A stretch of DNA of 64,000 bases from Pseudomonas fluorescens (GCF_902497995.1 NZ_CABVII010000012.1:1-64000); one strand, 5' to 3'; positions 1-9,605 are shown, counted from the stretch's first letter. Translations and numbers: made by a program. The notes: generated by a model from the sequence alone, not told the origin.

Positions 1-90
1 CAAGCACTGGTGATACTGGCTCGCAAACTCGCTCGAATCGTATTCGCCCTACTGAAAGGGCAGAGCGAATACCAACCGAAAGCAGGTTGA
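1..90 (+). CDS. IS110-family transposase, C-terminal end only
   Basis: Frame 1 is open from the window edge to a TGA at 88-90, giving 29 residues. The basic, hydrophobic tail (ALVILARKLARIVFALLKG) is of the kind seen at the end of IS110/IS1111-type (DEDD) transposases. Only the tail is visible, so whether the element is intact cannot be judged. A perfect 8-bp hairpin overlaps the stop codon. The family assignment is from recognition of the tail and is moderate. Confidence 0.6.
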   Translation, partial: QALVILARKLARIVFALLKGQSEYQPKAG

Positions 91-105
91 GGCTTCCCCT
101 CAACC
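85..105 (+). terminator. Hairpin overlapping the transposase stop codon
   Basis: GGTTGAGG (85-92) pairs perfectly with CCTCAACC (98-105) around a 5-base loop. No T-run follows, so it may be an element-end or attenuating hairpin rather than a classical terminator. Confidence 0.4.
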
Positions 106-165
106 ATAGAATCTCCCACAGTTGATCTCCAGCGAACACATTATTTGTGTATGACCAGATTCCAA

Positions 166-190
166 TGTGGGAGCGGGCTTGCTCGCGAAG
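166..190 (+). repeat. Single REP element
   Basis: TGTGGGAGCGGGCTTGCTCG core followed by CGAAG, the common Pseudomonas REP. Unlike most copies in this window it has no inverted partner nearby. It lies just past the transposase tail and against the 3' end of pxpC. Confidence 0.85.
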
Positions 191-193
191 CTT

Positions 194-1120
194 TTAGCGG
201 GTTATGAATCGTCGCAGATACTCGACCTGCTCCCGATGCGCCACCTCCTGCACCACCGGCTTCAATCTCACGGTTGTCCCGGGCAAACACTGCGCCAGCC
301 GCGCCAACGCCAACGGCGTCAACGCTCCCAACCGCGGATACCCGCCGATGGTCTGCCGATCATTGAGCAACACGATCGGCTGCCCGTCCGGCGGCACCTG
401 GACCGCGCCCAGCGGGATGCCTTCGGAAATCATTGGTTTGCCCTGGTACTCCAACGCCGTTCCCAACAAGCGAATGCCCATGCGATCGGCACGGCTGTCG
501 AGGGTCCAGACGCTGTTGAACGCGTCGAACAGACTCTGCCCGCTGAACTCACCGATCTGCGCGCCGAGCACCAGATCCAGCGGTGCCGCGAGATTAAGGT
601 CCGGTCGCTGATCGGCAGGCAACTCCCGCAGCAGCATCAGCGAGTTCCCCGAATAGCGCAACGACTGCCCCTTTGTCAGCGGGCGCCCCATACCATCGAG
701 ACCGCCGAGTTCTTCGCGCACCACTGTCGCCCGGCTACCCAGGACCTCGGGCGCTTCGAATCCCCCCGGCGCCGCCAGATAGGCCCGCGCCCCGCGTAAC
801 GGCTGGGTGAATTGCAGTCGTTGACCTTTGTGCAGCCTGAAACTGCGCCACGGCGCCAACACCTCGCCATCGATGTGCGCTCCCAGGTCCGCGCCACCCA
901 AGGCCAGTACGCAATCCTCTTCGGCCAACACGCTGAAACCGCCGAGGGTAATCTCGATCACCGGCGCATCCAGCTGGTTACCCAGCAACCAGTTGGCCCA
1001 CGACATCGATCGCCAATCCAGTGCTCCGCCCTGGGTCACGCCCAGATGCCGAACGCCGAAACGGCCAGCGTCCTGCAACAGGCACAGCGGGGTACTCGCT
1101 TCTATGGATAGACGGCTCAT
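194..1120 (-). CDS. pxpC: 5-oxoprolinase subunit C (biotin-dependent carboxyltransferase-like)
   Basis: 308 residues, matching the KipA/PxpC family (allophanate hydrolase subunit 2 fold). The N-terminus has the family pattern (ediLQDAGRFGVRHLGVTQGG) and the centre has the SDRMGIRL-like segment (SRADRMGIRLLG). With PxpA and PxpB it is expected to form the cytosolic ATP-dependent 5-oxoprolinase that opens pyroglutamate to glutamate. The start overlaps the pxpB stop by 4 bases, so the two are translationally coupled. It is last in the run MFS, pxpA, pxpB, pxpC. The exact substrate is inferred from family and context. Confidence 0.88.
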   Translation of the reverse strand: MSRLSIEASTPLCLLQDAGRFGVRHLGVTQGGALDWRSMSWANWLLGNQLDAPVIEITLGGFSVLAEEDCVLALGGADLGAHIDGEVLAPWRSFRLHKGQRLQFTQPLRGARAYLAAPGGFEAPEVLGSRATVVREELGGLDGMGRPLTKGQSLRYSGNSLMLLRELPADQRPDLNLAAPLDLVLGAQIGEFSGQSLFDAFNSVWTLDSRADRMGIRLLGTALEYQGKPMISEGIPLGAVQVPPDGQPIVLLNDRQTIGGYPRLGALTPLALARLAQCLPGTTVRLKPVVQEVAHREQVEYLRRFITR

Positions 1121-1821
1121 GCCAGTGCCTCCAGTGGCGTGTCGTCACCGCCCAGGTTGATGAACTCGGCATGACCGACGGGTTCAAAGCGTACGGTGTC
1201 GCCCGGTTGCATCAGGCTGTAGCCGTCGCGTTCGCGGTCGAATAATTTGGCCGGGGTCCGGCCGATCAGGTTCCAGCCACCGGGCGAAACCACGGGGTAA
1301 GCCGCCGTCTGGCGTTCGGCGATGCCGACACTGCCGGCAGCGACCTTTTTGCGCGGAGTGTTCATGCGCGGTGCGGCCAGGGCTTCTTCCACCAGACCCA
1401 TGAAGGCGAACCCCGGCGCAAAACCCAACGCAAACACCTGATACTCGCGTTCGCTATGGCGGCGGATCACTTCATCTACCGCCAATCCGCTGCGCTGCGA
1501 CAACAGGCTCAACTCAGGACCGACACTCAAGTCGTACCAGACCGGCAGCACATGACAGTTGCCATGGGTGCGGGCGTTGGGCGACAGATCGATCAAGGCT
1601 TCGGCAATCAGCTCCCGAGCCTGGGCCGGACTCAGTGAAGTCAGATCATAATGCACCATCAACGTCGTATAGGACGGCACCAGATCGATCAGATGTCCGG
1701 CGAACGCAGCGCGCAGACCTTCGCTGGCCGCGTGTATCCACGGCATGTTCGCTTCGCTGATCGCATCGAACAGACGCACCATCAGACAGTCCAGCGCCAC
1801 CACTTCCACGCGCGGGTTCAT
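1117..1821 (-). CDS. pxpB: 5-oxoprolinase subunit B (allophanate hydrolase subunit 1 fold)
   Basis: 234 residues of the KipI/PxpB family. Visible family segments are HVLPVWYD near the middle, [12 protein letters not shown], the [13 protein letters not shown] stretch and the [10 protein letters not shown] segment near the C-terminus. It partners PxpC and PxpA in cytosolic 5-oxoproline cleavage. It overlaps both neighbours by 4 bases (ATGA-type junctions), which argues for one transcript and a fixed stoichiometry. Confidence 0.9.
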   Translation of the reverse strand: MNPRVEVVALDCLMVRLFDAISEANMPWIHAASEGLRAAFAGHLIDLVPSYTTLMVHYDLTSLSPAQARELIAEALIDLSPNARTHGNCHVLPVWYDLSVGPELSLLSQRSGLAVDEVIRRHSEREYQVFALGFAPGFAFMGLVEEALAAPRMNTPRKKVAAGSVGIAERQTAAYPVVSPGGWNLIGRTPAKLFDRERDGYSLMQPGDTVRFEPVGHAEFINLGGDDTPLEALA

Positions 1822-2570
1822 GATGCGTTCTGCTGATCGAGTGCTTCGCGGATACGCCGCACGGCCGCCACCGAACTGGCGTTGTCGCCGTGCACGCAGA
1901 GGGTGTTGGCCTGCAAATGCAAGGCGCTGCCGTCGCTGGCGGTGAGATGGCCGCCACGGGCGATGGTCAGTGCCTGTTCAATGATTTTCTCCGGATCGTG
2001 ATGCACCGCCCCGGGCAGTTGCCGCGAGACCAGCCTGCCCGCGGCGTCGTAGGCACGATCGGCGAAAGCTTCGAACCACAGGGTCACACCGTATTCCTCG
2101 CCCAACTGCCGGGCCGCGCTATTGTCGCGAGTGGCCATCAGCATCAGCGGCAGGCTGCGGTCATAGGCAGCCACCGCCTGCAGCACCGCGCGCAATTGCG
2201 CCGGGTTGGCCATCATGTCGTTGTACATGGCGCCGTGCGGCTTGACGTAACTCACCCGCCCGCCCTGGGCCCGGCAGATGCCATCGAGGGCGCCGATCTG
2301 GTAATGCACAATGTCTTGAAGCTCCTGGGCCGTATAGGCCATGGAACGTCGGCCAAATCCCACCAGGTCCTGATAGGCCGGATGGGCGCCTATCTGTACG
2401 CCGTTGCTCAGGGCCAGGCTGACAGTCTTGCGCATGATGCTCGGATCGCCGGCGTGGAAGCCGCAGGCGATGTTGGCGCAATCGATGAAGGGCATGATCT
2501 CGGCGTCCAGACCCAGGGTCCAGTTGCCGAAACTCTCGCCGATGTCGCAGTTCAATAGCAGGCGGTTCAC
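1818..2570 (-). CDS. pxpA: 5-oxoprolinase subunit A (LamB/YcsF family)
   Basis: About 250 residues of the LamB/YcsF family, starting [16 protein letters not shown] and containing [11 protein letters not shown], both hallmarks of the family. I chose the GTG at 2570 because AGGAG lies 8 bases upstream; the earlier GTG at 2579 overlaps that ribosome site. PxpA is the subunit thought to act on the lactam of 5-oxoproline. It overlaps pxpB by 4 bases and follows the MFS gene by about 75 bases. Confidence 0.9.
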   Translation of the reverse strand: MNRLLLNCDIGESFGNWTLGLDAEIMPFIDCANIACGFHAGDPSIMRKTVSLALSNGVQIGAHPAYQDLVGFGRRSMAYTAQELQDIVHYQIGALDGICRAQGGRVSYVKPHGAMYNDMMANPAQLRAVLQAVAAYDRSLPLMLMATRDNSAARQLGEEYGVTLWFEAFADRAYDAAGRLVSRQLPGAVHHDPEKIIEQALTIARGGHLTASDGSALHLQANTLCVHGDNASSVAAVRRIREALDQQNAS

Positions 2571-2646
2571 GATGAACACTCCTGTAGGTTTTATTCTTTT
2601 ATCTTCAGGGCATTTGCCCGCAGATGATCAGTTGCCGGGCATCAGG

Positions 2647-3933
2647 TTATTCGGCTTCGAGTTGCTTGCCGCGGGTTTCCGGCAGACTCAAGGCCGCCAG
2701 GATCACCACCCCGTAGGACACTGCCGCAAACGCCCCGATGCCTACGCTCAAAGGCACCTTCTGACTCATCAAGCCGATCAACAGCGGGAACAACGCCGCC
2801 AGCGCCCGGCCGATGTTGTAGCAAAAGCCCTGGCCCGAGCCGCGAATCCGCGTCGGAAACAGCTCGGTCAGAAACGCGCCCATGCCGCTGAAAATACCCG
2901 AGGCAAAGAAACCCAGGGGAAAGCCCAGCCAGAGCATCACACCGTTACTGACAGGCAGTTGGGTATAGAGCAGCACGATGATGAACGAGCCGACCGCGAA
3001 CAGGATGAAGTTCTTCTTGCGGCCGAGGATGTCAGTCAAATACGCGCTGATGACATAGCCAACGTAGGAACCGACGATCACCATCGCCAGATAACCGCCC
3101 GTACCCAGTACGCTCAAGCCACGTTCATTCTTCAGAAAAGTCGGCAGCCAGGAAGTAATCGCGTAGTAACCGCCCAGCGCACCGGTGGTCAGCACCGAAG
3201 CGCGAATCGTGGTGAAGAGGATGCCGGGGGCAAAGATCTCGTAGAACTTCGCCGGGTTGCTCGGCTCCTGCTTCGCCTTGGCTTCACGGTAGATTTCCGG
3301 GTCCTTGACCAGGCGGCGGACGAAAATCACGAAAATCGCCGGCACGATGCCGAGGAGAAACAATGCGCGCCAGGCGTCTTCCGGTGGCAATACCGAGAAC
3401 AGCAGCGCATACAGAATCGCCGTCAGCCCCCAACCCAGTGCCCAGCCCGATTGCACCATGCCCACCGCTTTACCGCGGTCCTTGGCGCGAATCACTTCGC
3501 CCATCAATACCGCACCGGCGGTCCATTCACCACCGAAACCGAAACCCATCAAGGTGCGACTGATCAGCAGTTGCTCGTAGTTCTGGGCGAAGCCGCAGAG
3601 GAACGTGAAGAAGGCGAACCACAATACGGTCAGTTGCAGGGTGCGCACGCGACCGATGCGATCGGAAAGAATCCCCGCCACCCAGCCGCCGATGGCGGAA
3701 GCTATCAGGGTACTGGTGTGAATCAACCCGGCTTCACCGGTGGTGATGCCCCACATGGCAATCAGGGTCGGCACCACGAAGCTGAGCATCTGGGTGTCCA
3801 TGCCATCCAGGCCATAGCCGATCTTGCAGCTCCAGAAGGTGCGGCGTTCCTGCTGATTGATGTTGCGGTACCAGTCGAAAGGTCCCGGCCGTGGCGTTAC
3901 CTTGGGGATGTCGAGCGTGTCGGGCGCACTCAT
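2647..3933 (-). CDS. MFS transporter, metabolite:proton symporter type
   Basis: 428 residues with about 12 hydrophobic segments. The loop after helix 2 reads GGWVAGILSDRIGRVRTL, the standard MFS signature (G-x-x-x-D-R-x-G-R-R), and helix 4 has GFGFGGEWTAGAVLM, typical of the sialate/aromatic acid/alpha-ketoglutarate symporter branch. It heads the run leading into pxpABC and is divergent from a LysR gene, so uptake of 5-oxoproline or a related organic acid at the inner membrane is a reasonable inference. The substrate cannot be read from the sequence. Confidence 0.85.
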   Translation of the reverse strand: MSAPDTLDIPKVTPRPGPFDWYRNINQQERRTFWSCKIGYGLDGMDTQMLSFVVPTLIAMWGITTGEAGLIHTSTLIASAIGGWVAGILSDRIGRVRTLQLTVLWFAFFTFLCGFAQNYEQLLISRTLMGFGFGGEWTAGAVLMGEVIRAKDRGKAVGMVQSGWALGWGLTAILYALLFSVLPPEDAWRALFLLGIVPAIFVIFVRRLVKDPEIYREAKAKQEPSNPAKFYEIFAPGILFTTIRASVLTTGALGGYYAITSWLPTFLKNERGLSVLGTGGYLAMVIVGSYVGYVISAYLTDILGRKKNFILFAVGSFIIVLLYTQLPVSNGVMLWLGFPLGFFASGIFSGMGAFLTELFPTRIRGSGQGFCYNIGRALAALFPLLIGLMSQKVPLSVGIGAFAAVSYGVVILAALSLPETRGKQLEAE

Positions 3934-4093
3934 GGCAAATCTCCGCGCTAGTTTTTATTGGTATTGTTCTGAGCCCCGACGACGCCTATCGTGGGAACCG
4001 GACAACCTGATTCTTTGCGCTTGACCCTGCTGCGTCCAACTAATAAAAACCCGCCCTAGACATAAGAAAAACTTTATCCCACGAGCTGACCCC
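3934..4093. promoter_or_regulatory. Divergent promoter region, MFS-pxp operon and LysR gene
   Basis: 160 bases between divergent starts. AGTTTTTATTGG near 3950 and a partly inverted copy (CTAATAAAAACC near 4040) face each other, and ATAAGAAAAACTTTAT near 4062-4077 resembles a LysR T-N11-A site. This is the likely control region for the LysR protein encoded at 4094; the sites were found by eye. Confidence 0.45.
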
Positions 4094-5020
4094 ATGAACC
4101 TGAAGTTTCTCGAGACCTTTGTCTGGGTCGCCCGACTCAAGAGTTTTCGCCTGACGGCAGACAAGCTCTTCACCACCCAGGCATCGATTTCCAGCCGAAT
4201 CGCGGTGCTCGAAGGCGAGCTCGGCGTGAAGCTGTTCCTGCGCGATTCCCGCGGCGTGAGCCTGACGCCCGAAGGCCTGAAAGTGCTCGACTATGCCGAG
4301 CAGATGATGGACACCATGCAGGCACTCAAGCAGTCGATCGAGACGCGCTCGAGCAAAGTCGGTCGCGTGCGGGTCGGCGTGATGGACACGGTGATTCACA
4401 CGTGGCTCAGCCCGTTGGTGGCACAGATGATGGATCACTATCCGCTGGTGGAGATCGAACTGGTGGCCGATACAGCGCTCAACCTCTGCGATCAGCTGCA
4501 AAAAGGCTTTCTCGATCTGATCCTGCAAACCGACCTGTTGCGCCAGGAAAGTGTGCGCAGCCTGGAGCTGGCCAGTCACCCGATGGGCTGGATCGTTGCC
4601 AGTAATTCGATTTACAACCGCGAGTACTCCGGCATCGTCGACCTGGCTCGGGAGCGGATTATCACTTACTCGAAAAATTCACATCCGCATCAGGACATCT
4701 TGAGTCTGATGCAGGCCAACGGCGTCATGGCGCCGCGGCTCAACTGCGTGAACTCGGTGTCGGCGATCACCCGGTTGCTGCGGGATGGCTTCGGTATTGG
4801 CGCGTTGCCGCCGGTGTTGGTGGCCGAGGAACTGGCGCGAGGGGAACTGACCTTGCTGGCCATCGAGCAACGGCCGCCGAATTTGCAGGTGGTGGTGTCG
4901 TGGCGGACCGGGGTGGAGTGGGTCGAGGAGATTGTGGCGTTGTGTCAGCAGGTATTGGACGGGTATGCGCGCAAGATGGGAGAGGGTTACATCGTATTGA
5001 GCAAACCTTCGGTTAGCTAA
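4094..5020 (+). CDS. LysR-family transcriptional regulator (probable regulator of the pxp operon)
   Basis: 308 residues with the N-terminal winged helix-turn-helix (residues about 1-60, FTTQASISSRIAVLEGELG) and a C-terminal periplasmic-binding-like effector domain. It starts MNLKFLETFVWVARLKSF, as usual for the family. It is divergent from the MFS-pxpABC operon, so control of that operon by an organic acid is the natural inference. The start is the first ATG. Confidence 0.85.
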   Translation: MNLKFLETFVWVARLKSFRLTADKLFTTQASISSRIAVLEGELGVKLFLRDSRGVSLTPEGLKVLDYAEQMMDTMQALKQSIETRSSKVGRVRVGVMDTVIHTWLSPLVAQMMDHYPLVEIELVADTALNLCDQLQKGFLDLILQTDLLRQESVRSLELASHPMGWIVASNSIYNREYSGIVDLARERIITYSKNSHPHQDILSLMQANGVMAPRLNCVNSVSAITRLLRDGFGIGALPPVLVAEELARGELTLLAIEQRPPNLQVVVSWRTGVEWVEEIVALCQQVLDGYARKMGEGYIVLSKPSVS

Positions 5021-5125
5021 ATCAAAAGATCGCAGCCTGCGACAGCGCCTACATTGAAATGCGTTCCCCTGCAGGAACTGCCGAAGGCTGCAATCTTTTG
5101 ATCTTGATCTTGATCTTGATCTTTT
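5021..5125. repeat. Imperfect inverted repeat with a TTGATC hexamer run
   Basis: CAAAAGATCGCAGCCTGCG near 5023 is mirrored by CCGAAGGCTGCAATCTTTTG ending at 5100, a second dispersed repeat class of fluorescent pseudomonads different from the REP core. The right side runs into four TTGATC/TGATCT hexamers (5098-5119). It fills the gap between convergent genes and could fold as a terminator. Confidence 0.7.
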
Positions 5126-5127
5126 GC

Positions 5128-5670
5128 TTACAGCCCCCGCACATCCCGATCCTCGATCGGCCGGCTCTGGCGCAGGCGTTTGCCGCCCAGCACCACCCAG
5201 TCGATCAGCCGGAACAGGCATTCAACGCCGAATGACAGCAGCAGCGCGCCGCTCATGCCCCAGATCATCGCTGGCGGCGTCAGCAGGATCTGGTAGCTGT
5301 AGCCATTCCAGGTTTCCTTGCGAATTTCCGGATCGGCCGCCAGGACCACTTGCAGGAAGCGGATATACCACGGCCCCTGCATGGCCTGGAACTGTTTATC
5401 GAGGGCTTGTCGGCGGGTCAGCAGGGTGTTCAGGCTATCGGCATCGCTGCGAAAGATAGGGTCTTCGCTGGCGCGGTAATGGGCTACCAGCGCCTGCATG
5501 TCACCCTTAAAAAACTGATTGGCAGTCCCCTGGAAACCGCTCAAACCGGTCTGCGCTTCGATCAGATGGGCCTCGACCCGTTTCGCGTAATCGCCGATGA
5601 ACCCCGGCACCTGGACACCGATCAACAGGCCCGCCGCAAACAACACCAGCCGTAGATAACTGAGCAACAT
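5128..5670 (-). CDS. DUF2937 family membrane protein
   Basis: 180 residues. A hydrophobic segment at about 5-25 (LRLVLFAAGLLIGVQVPGF) and one or two near 130-165 flank a mostly charged, helical middle, so the centre probably faces the periplasm. The overall pattern (FIGDYAKRVEAHL, GFQGTANQFF) fits DUF2937. Function is unknown. It lies 12 bases after the amidotransferase gene on the same strand and probably shares its transcript. Confidence 0.7.
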   Translation of the reverse strand: MLLSYLRLVLFAAGLLIGVQVPGFIGDYAKRVEAHLIEAQTGLSGFQGTANQFFKGDMQALVAHYRASEDPIFRSDADSLNTLLTRRQALDKQFQAMQGPWYIRFLQVVLAADPEIRKETWNGYSYQILLTPPAMIWGMSGALLLSFGVECLFRLIDWVVLGGKRLRQSRPIEDRDVRGL

Positions 5671-5682
5671 GGTTGCGTGTCC

Positions 5683-6459
5683 TTATTCGGTCTGGCCCTG
5701 GCTGACGCATTCGCCGCGCCGCCACAGGCTCCATTGGCCCGGTTCGTAGCGGGTCCAGGTTTCGTTTTCGGTCAAGGGTTCGGTGGCAATCACCGTGACC
5801 ACGTCGTTGGGCGTGGTTTCGGCCTGGAAGTCGACGATCACATCGACATCCTTCAGGCGCGCCGGGCCAAACGGTGCGCGGCGGGTGATCTGCGCCAGTT
5901 TGGTCGAGCAATAGCAGAACAGCCAGTCGCCGTCGCTGAGCAGGCAATTGAACACGCCTTTGCTGCGGTATTCGGCGCACGCGGCCACCAGGTCCGGCAG
6001 CAGTTCTTCGACTTCCACGGGTTCCGGGAAGGCGGCACGCACCCGATTGAGCACGTCGCAGAACGCCGCTTCGCTATCGGTATCGCCGACGGGGCGGTAA
6101 AAACTGGTGAGGGGTTGAAAGTCCGCCAGTTGGCCGTTGTGGGCGAAACACCAGTTGCGCCCCCACAACTCGCGCACGAACGGATGGGTGTTGGACAGGC
6201 AGACCTTGCCGACGTTGGCCTGGCGGATGTGCCCGATCACCACTTCGCTCTTGATCGGATAGCGTTGCACCAGGTTCGCGACTTCCGATTCGCTGCTCGC
6301 CGCCGGGTCCTGGAACAATCGCAGGCCTCGGCCCTCATAGAAGGCGATGCCCCAACCGTCGCGGTGCGGACCGGTGCGGCCGCCGCGCTGCATCAGCCCG
6401 GTGAAGCTGAACACGATATCGGTCGGGACATTGGCGCTCATGCCCAATAACTCACACAT
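5683..6459 (-). CDS. Class II glutamine amidotransferase (YafJ-like)
   Basis: 258 residues. The mature N-terminus would start at Cys2 ([14 protein letters not shown]), the nucleophile of Ntn-type class II glutamine amidotransferases. Other family features are [44 protein letters not shown] and the DTDSEAAFC segment. No synthetase domain is attached, so it may release ammonia from an unknown gamma-glutamyl substrate. It sits between two membrane-protein genes on the same strand, with short gaps. Confidence 0.85.
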   Translation of the reverse strand: MCELLGMSANVPTDIVFSFTGLMQRGGRTGPHRDGWGIAFYEGRGLRLFQDPAASSESEVANLVQRYPIKSEVVIGHIRQANVGKVCLSNTHPFVRELWGRNWCFAHNGQLADFQPLTSFYRPVGDTDSEAAFCDVLNRVRAAFPEPVEVEELLPDLVAACAEYRSKGVFNCLLSDGDWLFCYCSTKLAQITRRAPFGPARLKDVDVIVDFQAETTPNDVVTVIATEPLTENETWTRYEPGQWSLWRRGECVSQGQTE

Positions 6460-6491
6460 GTTCTGACTCTCGATTTAATGCAGGGGCAAGG

Positions 6492-6989
6492 TTACAAACG
6501 CGGTTCGACCCGCGAACGCTGAGGGTTGCTCGGCACTGGCGGGCGTCCGTAACGATCATCGCCGGCACCGCCGAAAGGCTGATCTTCTTCAGGTGCGTCG
6601 GCCCTGGCCGCAGCCTGGGCGGCGGCGGCCTGCGCCTTGCGAGCCTTGGAGCCGCGCTCGATCATGAAACGGATCGCCACGAAGATCAGGTAGATGACGA
6701 ATGCGAGTATGCCGTACATGAACAGGTCGGAAATCGCCCGCCAGGCGTTGTTGCCGACCTTGAACAATAGATCCAGGGCCGTGATGGCGATGGCCGGGGC
6801 GACCTTTTCCTTCACCGGGTCGATGATGGTCGGGCTGAACAGCAGCACGACAACCAGCAGCCGCAGCGGCTCACGCAGCCAGCGCCACATCCAGCGGGTC
6901 ATGCGCATCCACACTAACAGGCAGCCTAAAGCGGCGAAGGCGTAGAGGCCCCAAGCGATCAGATAGTCGTTCTCGGTCATGGTGTCCAT
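6492..6989 (-). CDS. Conserved hypothetical membrane protein
   Basis: 165 residues with three hydrophobic segments (about 9-27, 40-55 and 88-110), then a cytosolic tail rich in Ala, Lys and Glu (ARKAQAAAAQAAARADAPEED) ending in a Pro/Arg-rich stretch. I do not recognise a family. It precedes the amidotransferase and DUF2937 genes on the same strand. An ATG four codons in (MTENDY) is an equally good start. Confidence 0.6.
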   Translation of the reverse strand: MDTMTENDYLIAWGLYAFAALGCLLVWMRMTRWMWRWLREPLRLLVVVLLFSPTIIDPVKEKVAPAIAITALDLLFKVGNNAWRAISDLFMYGILAFVIYLIFVAIRFMIERGSKARKAQAAAAQAAARADAPEEDQPFGGAGDDRYGRPPVPSNPQRSRVEPRL

Positions 6990-7047
6990 GGCAAGGCAGG
7001 CAAAGAGGCGCTTATAGTAACGACTTTTCGCCCGTCAGGCTTGCTCC

Positions 7048-7139
7048 CTGTAGGAGCGAGGCTTGCCCGCGAAGAACGATAACGCAGTGCGACAGATACA
7101 CCGCAGCGCTCGGTTCGCCGGCAAGCCTGGCTCCTACAG
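7048..7139. repeat. REP inverted pair
   Basis: CTGTAGGAGCGAGGCTTGCC at 7048 and its inverted, slightly diverged partner ending CTCCTACAG at 7139 form a REPIN-like pair in the gap between divergent genes. Confidence 0.8.
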
Positions 7140-7201
7140 GGGCTGCAGGGCACCAGACATTGCCCGCAAACCCTATTCCGCACATTGCACGAGAGCCCTT
7201 C

Positions 7202-9256
7202 ATGCCCCTATCCGCCAACATTACCAACGCCCCGATCGCCCGCAAGGCCGAAGGCGATGACCCGTATGCCTGGCTCCAGGAGCGCGACACCGACGCGGTG
7301 CTCGACTACCTGAAAGCGGAAAACCGTTATCAAGAGGCGCAAACCGCCGATCAGGCCGGGCTGCGCGAAACCCTGTTCGAAGAGATCAAAGGCCGGATTC
7401 TCGAAACCGACCTGTCGCTGCCCTCCCCCTGGGGGCCGTACCTGTATTACACGCGCACCACGGCGGGTGACGAATACGCCCGTCACTACCGCTGCCCGCG
7501 CCCCGCCGACGACAGCCTGCAGCTCGACGAAAGCCAGGAGCAACTGCTGCTGGACCCGAACGAACTGGCCAAGGGCGGCTTCTTTTCCCTGGGCGCGTTC
7601 AGCATCAGCCCGGACCACCAACGCCTGGCCTACAGCATCGACTCCACGGGCGATGAGATTTTCACGCTGTTCGTGAAGGAATTGTCCAATGATCGTGTCA
7701 GCGAACTGGAATTCCAGGACTGCGACGGCAGCATGACCTGGGCCAACGACAGCCTGACGCTGTTCTTTGGCGAACTGGACGACACCCACCGCCCGCACAA
7801 ACTGTACCGCTATCGACTGGATGGCACAGCGGCCGAAGAAGTGTTCCATGAAACGGACGGTCGATTCTTCATGCACTGCTACCGGTCCAGTTCCGAGCAA
7901 CAATTGCTGCTGTCCGTGGGCAGCAAGACGACCAGCGAAGTCTGGGTGCTCGACGCATTCCAGCCGCAGCAAACCTTTGCCTGCGTAGCGCCGCGGGTGG
8001 AAGACCATGAATACGACGTCGACCACGGTGTGCTCGACGGTGTATGGACCTGGTTCATTCGCACCAATCGCGACGGCATCAACTTTGCTCTGTACACGGC
8101 CGTCGATACCGGCGTCGCGCCGACCCTGGCGCAATGGCAGAACCTGATTCCCCACAGCGACACCACGATGATTGACGGCATGAGCCTGAACGCCGGGGCC
8201 ATGACCCTGAGCCTGCGGGTCGGTGGCTTGCCGGTGATCGAAGTCCATCCGCAAGACCTGCCGAGCTACCGTGTGCAACTGCCGGATGCGGCCTACAGCC
8301 TTCACGTGCAGAACAGCCTGGAATTCGTCAGCGACAGGATTCGCCTGCGCTACGAAGCGTTGAACCGTCCGGCGCAAATCCGCCAGCTGGGACTGGCCAC
8401 CGGCGAGCAGAAAGTCCTCAAGCAAACCCCGGTGCTGGGCCCGTTCGATGCCGATGCCTACGTCAGCCAGCGTCTGTGGGCCACCGCACCCGACGGTACG
8501 AAAGTGCCGATCAGCCTCGTCGTCAAACGCGAAGCCCTGGGCAAGCCGACACCCCTTTATCTGTACGGCTACGGCGCGTATGGCGAAAGTCTCGACCCAT
8601 GGTTCTCCCATGCACGCCTGAGTCTGCTGGATCGCGGCGTGGCGTTTGCCATCGCTCACGTGCGTGGCGGCGGTGAATTGGGCGAAGCCTGGTATCGAGC
8701 CGGCAAGCAGGAACACAAGCACAACACCTTCAGCGACTTCATCGCCTGCGCCGAGCACTTGATCGACAACGGCTTCACTACACCAAGGCAACTGGCAATC
8801 AGCGGCGGTAGCGCCGGTGGATTGCTGATCGGCGCCGTACTCAACATGCGCCCGGAGTTGTTCGGTGCAGCGATTGCCGAAGTGCCGTTCGTCGACGTGC
8901 TCAACACCATGCTCGACCCGGATCTGCCGTTGACCGTCACCGAGTACGACGAGTGGGGCAATCCGCAAGAGCCGGACGTCTATGAGCGGATCAAGGCTTA
9001 CGCGCCGTACGAAAACGTCACCGCGCAGGCCTATCCGGCGACCCTGGTGATTGCCGGCTACAACGACAGTCGCGTGCAGTACTGGGAAGCGGCCAAGTGG
9101 GTGGCAAAGTTGCGCGCAACCAAAACCGACACCCATCCCCTGTTGCTCAAGACCGAACTGGGCGCCGGGCACGGCGGGATGAGCGGCCGGTACCAGGGCT
9201 TGCGTGACGTAGCACTCGAGTATGCATTTGTTTTTAAAGTCTTGGGCATTGCCTGA
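7202..9256 (+). CDS. ptrB: Oligopeptidase B (S9 family serine peptidase)
   Basis: 684 residues from the ATG at 7202; the 14-codon upstream extension runs into REP sequence and is not used here. The N-terminal two thirds form the expected beta-propeller. The C-terminal alpha/beta-hydrolase domain has the triad Ser537 (SGGSAGG), Asp622 (YNDSRVQYWE) and His657 (GAGHGGMSGR). DPYAWLQERD near residue 20 is the S9A N-terminal signature. Family members are cytosolic and cleave short peptides after Arg or Lys. It stands alone. Confidence 0.93.
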   Translation: MPLSANITNAPIARKAEGDDPYAWLQERDTDAVLDYLKAENRYQEAQTADQAGLRETLFEEIKGRILETDLSLPSPWGPYLYYTRTTAGDEYARHYRCPRPADDSLQLDESQEQLLLDPNELAKGGFFSLGAFSISPDHQRLAYSIDSTGDEIFTLFVKELSNDRVSELEFQDCDGSMTWANDSLTLFFGELDDTHRPHKLYRYRLDGTAAEEVFHETDGRFFMHCYRSSSEQQLLLSVGSKTTSEVWVLDAFQPQQTFACVAPRVEDHEYDVDHGVLDGVWTWFIRTNRDGINFALYTAVDTGVAPTLAQWQNLIPHSDTTMIDGMSLNAGAMTLSLRVGGLPVIEVHPQDLPSYRVQLPDAAYSLHVQNSLEFVSDRIRLRYEALNRPAQIRQLGLATGEQKVLKQTPVLGPFDADAYVSQRLWATAPDGTKVPISLVVKREALGKPTPLYLYGYGAYGESLDPWFSHARLSLLDRGVAFAIAHVRGGGELGEAWYRAGKQEHKHNTFSDFIACAEHLIDNGFTTPRQLAISGGSAGGLLIGAVLNMRPELFGAAIAEVPFVDVLNTMLDPDLPLTVTEYDEWGNPQEPDVYERIKAYAPYENVTAQAYPATLVIAGYNDSRVQYWEAAKWVAKLRATKTDTHPLLLKTELGAGHGGMSGRYQGLRDVALEYAFVFKVLGIA

Positions 9257-9314
9257 GAAAACTGGCCCTGTTGCCCGGTCTCGGGACCAGGGCGGACGGC
9301 CAATCGTCCTCGCC

Positions 9315-9605
9315 TTAACCGCCCGGCGACTTGATCTTCGTGCTGTTCTGCTCAAGCCCCGGCAACGTCTGGTCCTTGGGCGGGTTAGGCATTTCGATCG
9401 GCGGCAACAGCGGCGGCCCGCCACTGCCGGGTCCGGTCTTGGGCACGCTGATCGGGGTGATCTGCGGGTAGGGCGTCGGCGTCGCGGTTCCGGGTGAACC
9501 GGGCAACGGCCCGGGGCTGGTGGGAGTGGTGAGTTGTTCCTGGGCCTGCACTGCAGTTATCGAGAGCGCGGCCAGGGCAATGACCGTTAGAATGGTGCGC
9601 TTCAT
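9315..9605 (-). CDS. Small exported Pro/Gly-rich protein
   Basis: 96 residues. A clear signal peptide (KRTILTVIALAALSITAVQA) ends near residue 22 and leaves a mature chain of about 74 residues dominated by Pro, Gly, Thr and Ser. There are no cysteines, so it is probably soluble in the periplasm or secreted. I recognise no domain. It is divergent from the spermidine-synthase-like gene and convergent with ptrB. The long open frame upstream of this ATG is a shadow of the neighbour. Confidence 0.65.
   Translation of the reverse strand: MKRTILTVIALAALSITAVQAQEQLTTPTSPGPLPGSPGTATPTPYPQITPISVPKTGPGSGGPPLLPPIEMPNPPKDQTLPGLEQNSTKIKSPGG

Noticed and set aside
5098..5125. TTGATC hexamer run as a regulatory repeat
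   Set aside because: It continues the right arm of a common dispersed repeat between convergent genes, so a promoter role is unlikely.
7208..9424. 738-residue open frame antisense to ptrB
   Set aside because: A GC-rich shadow of a well-supported gene with complete S9 catalytic motifs on the other strand.
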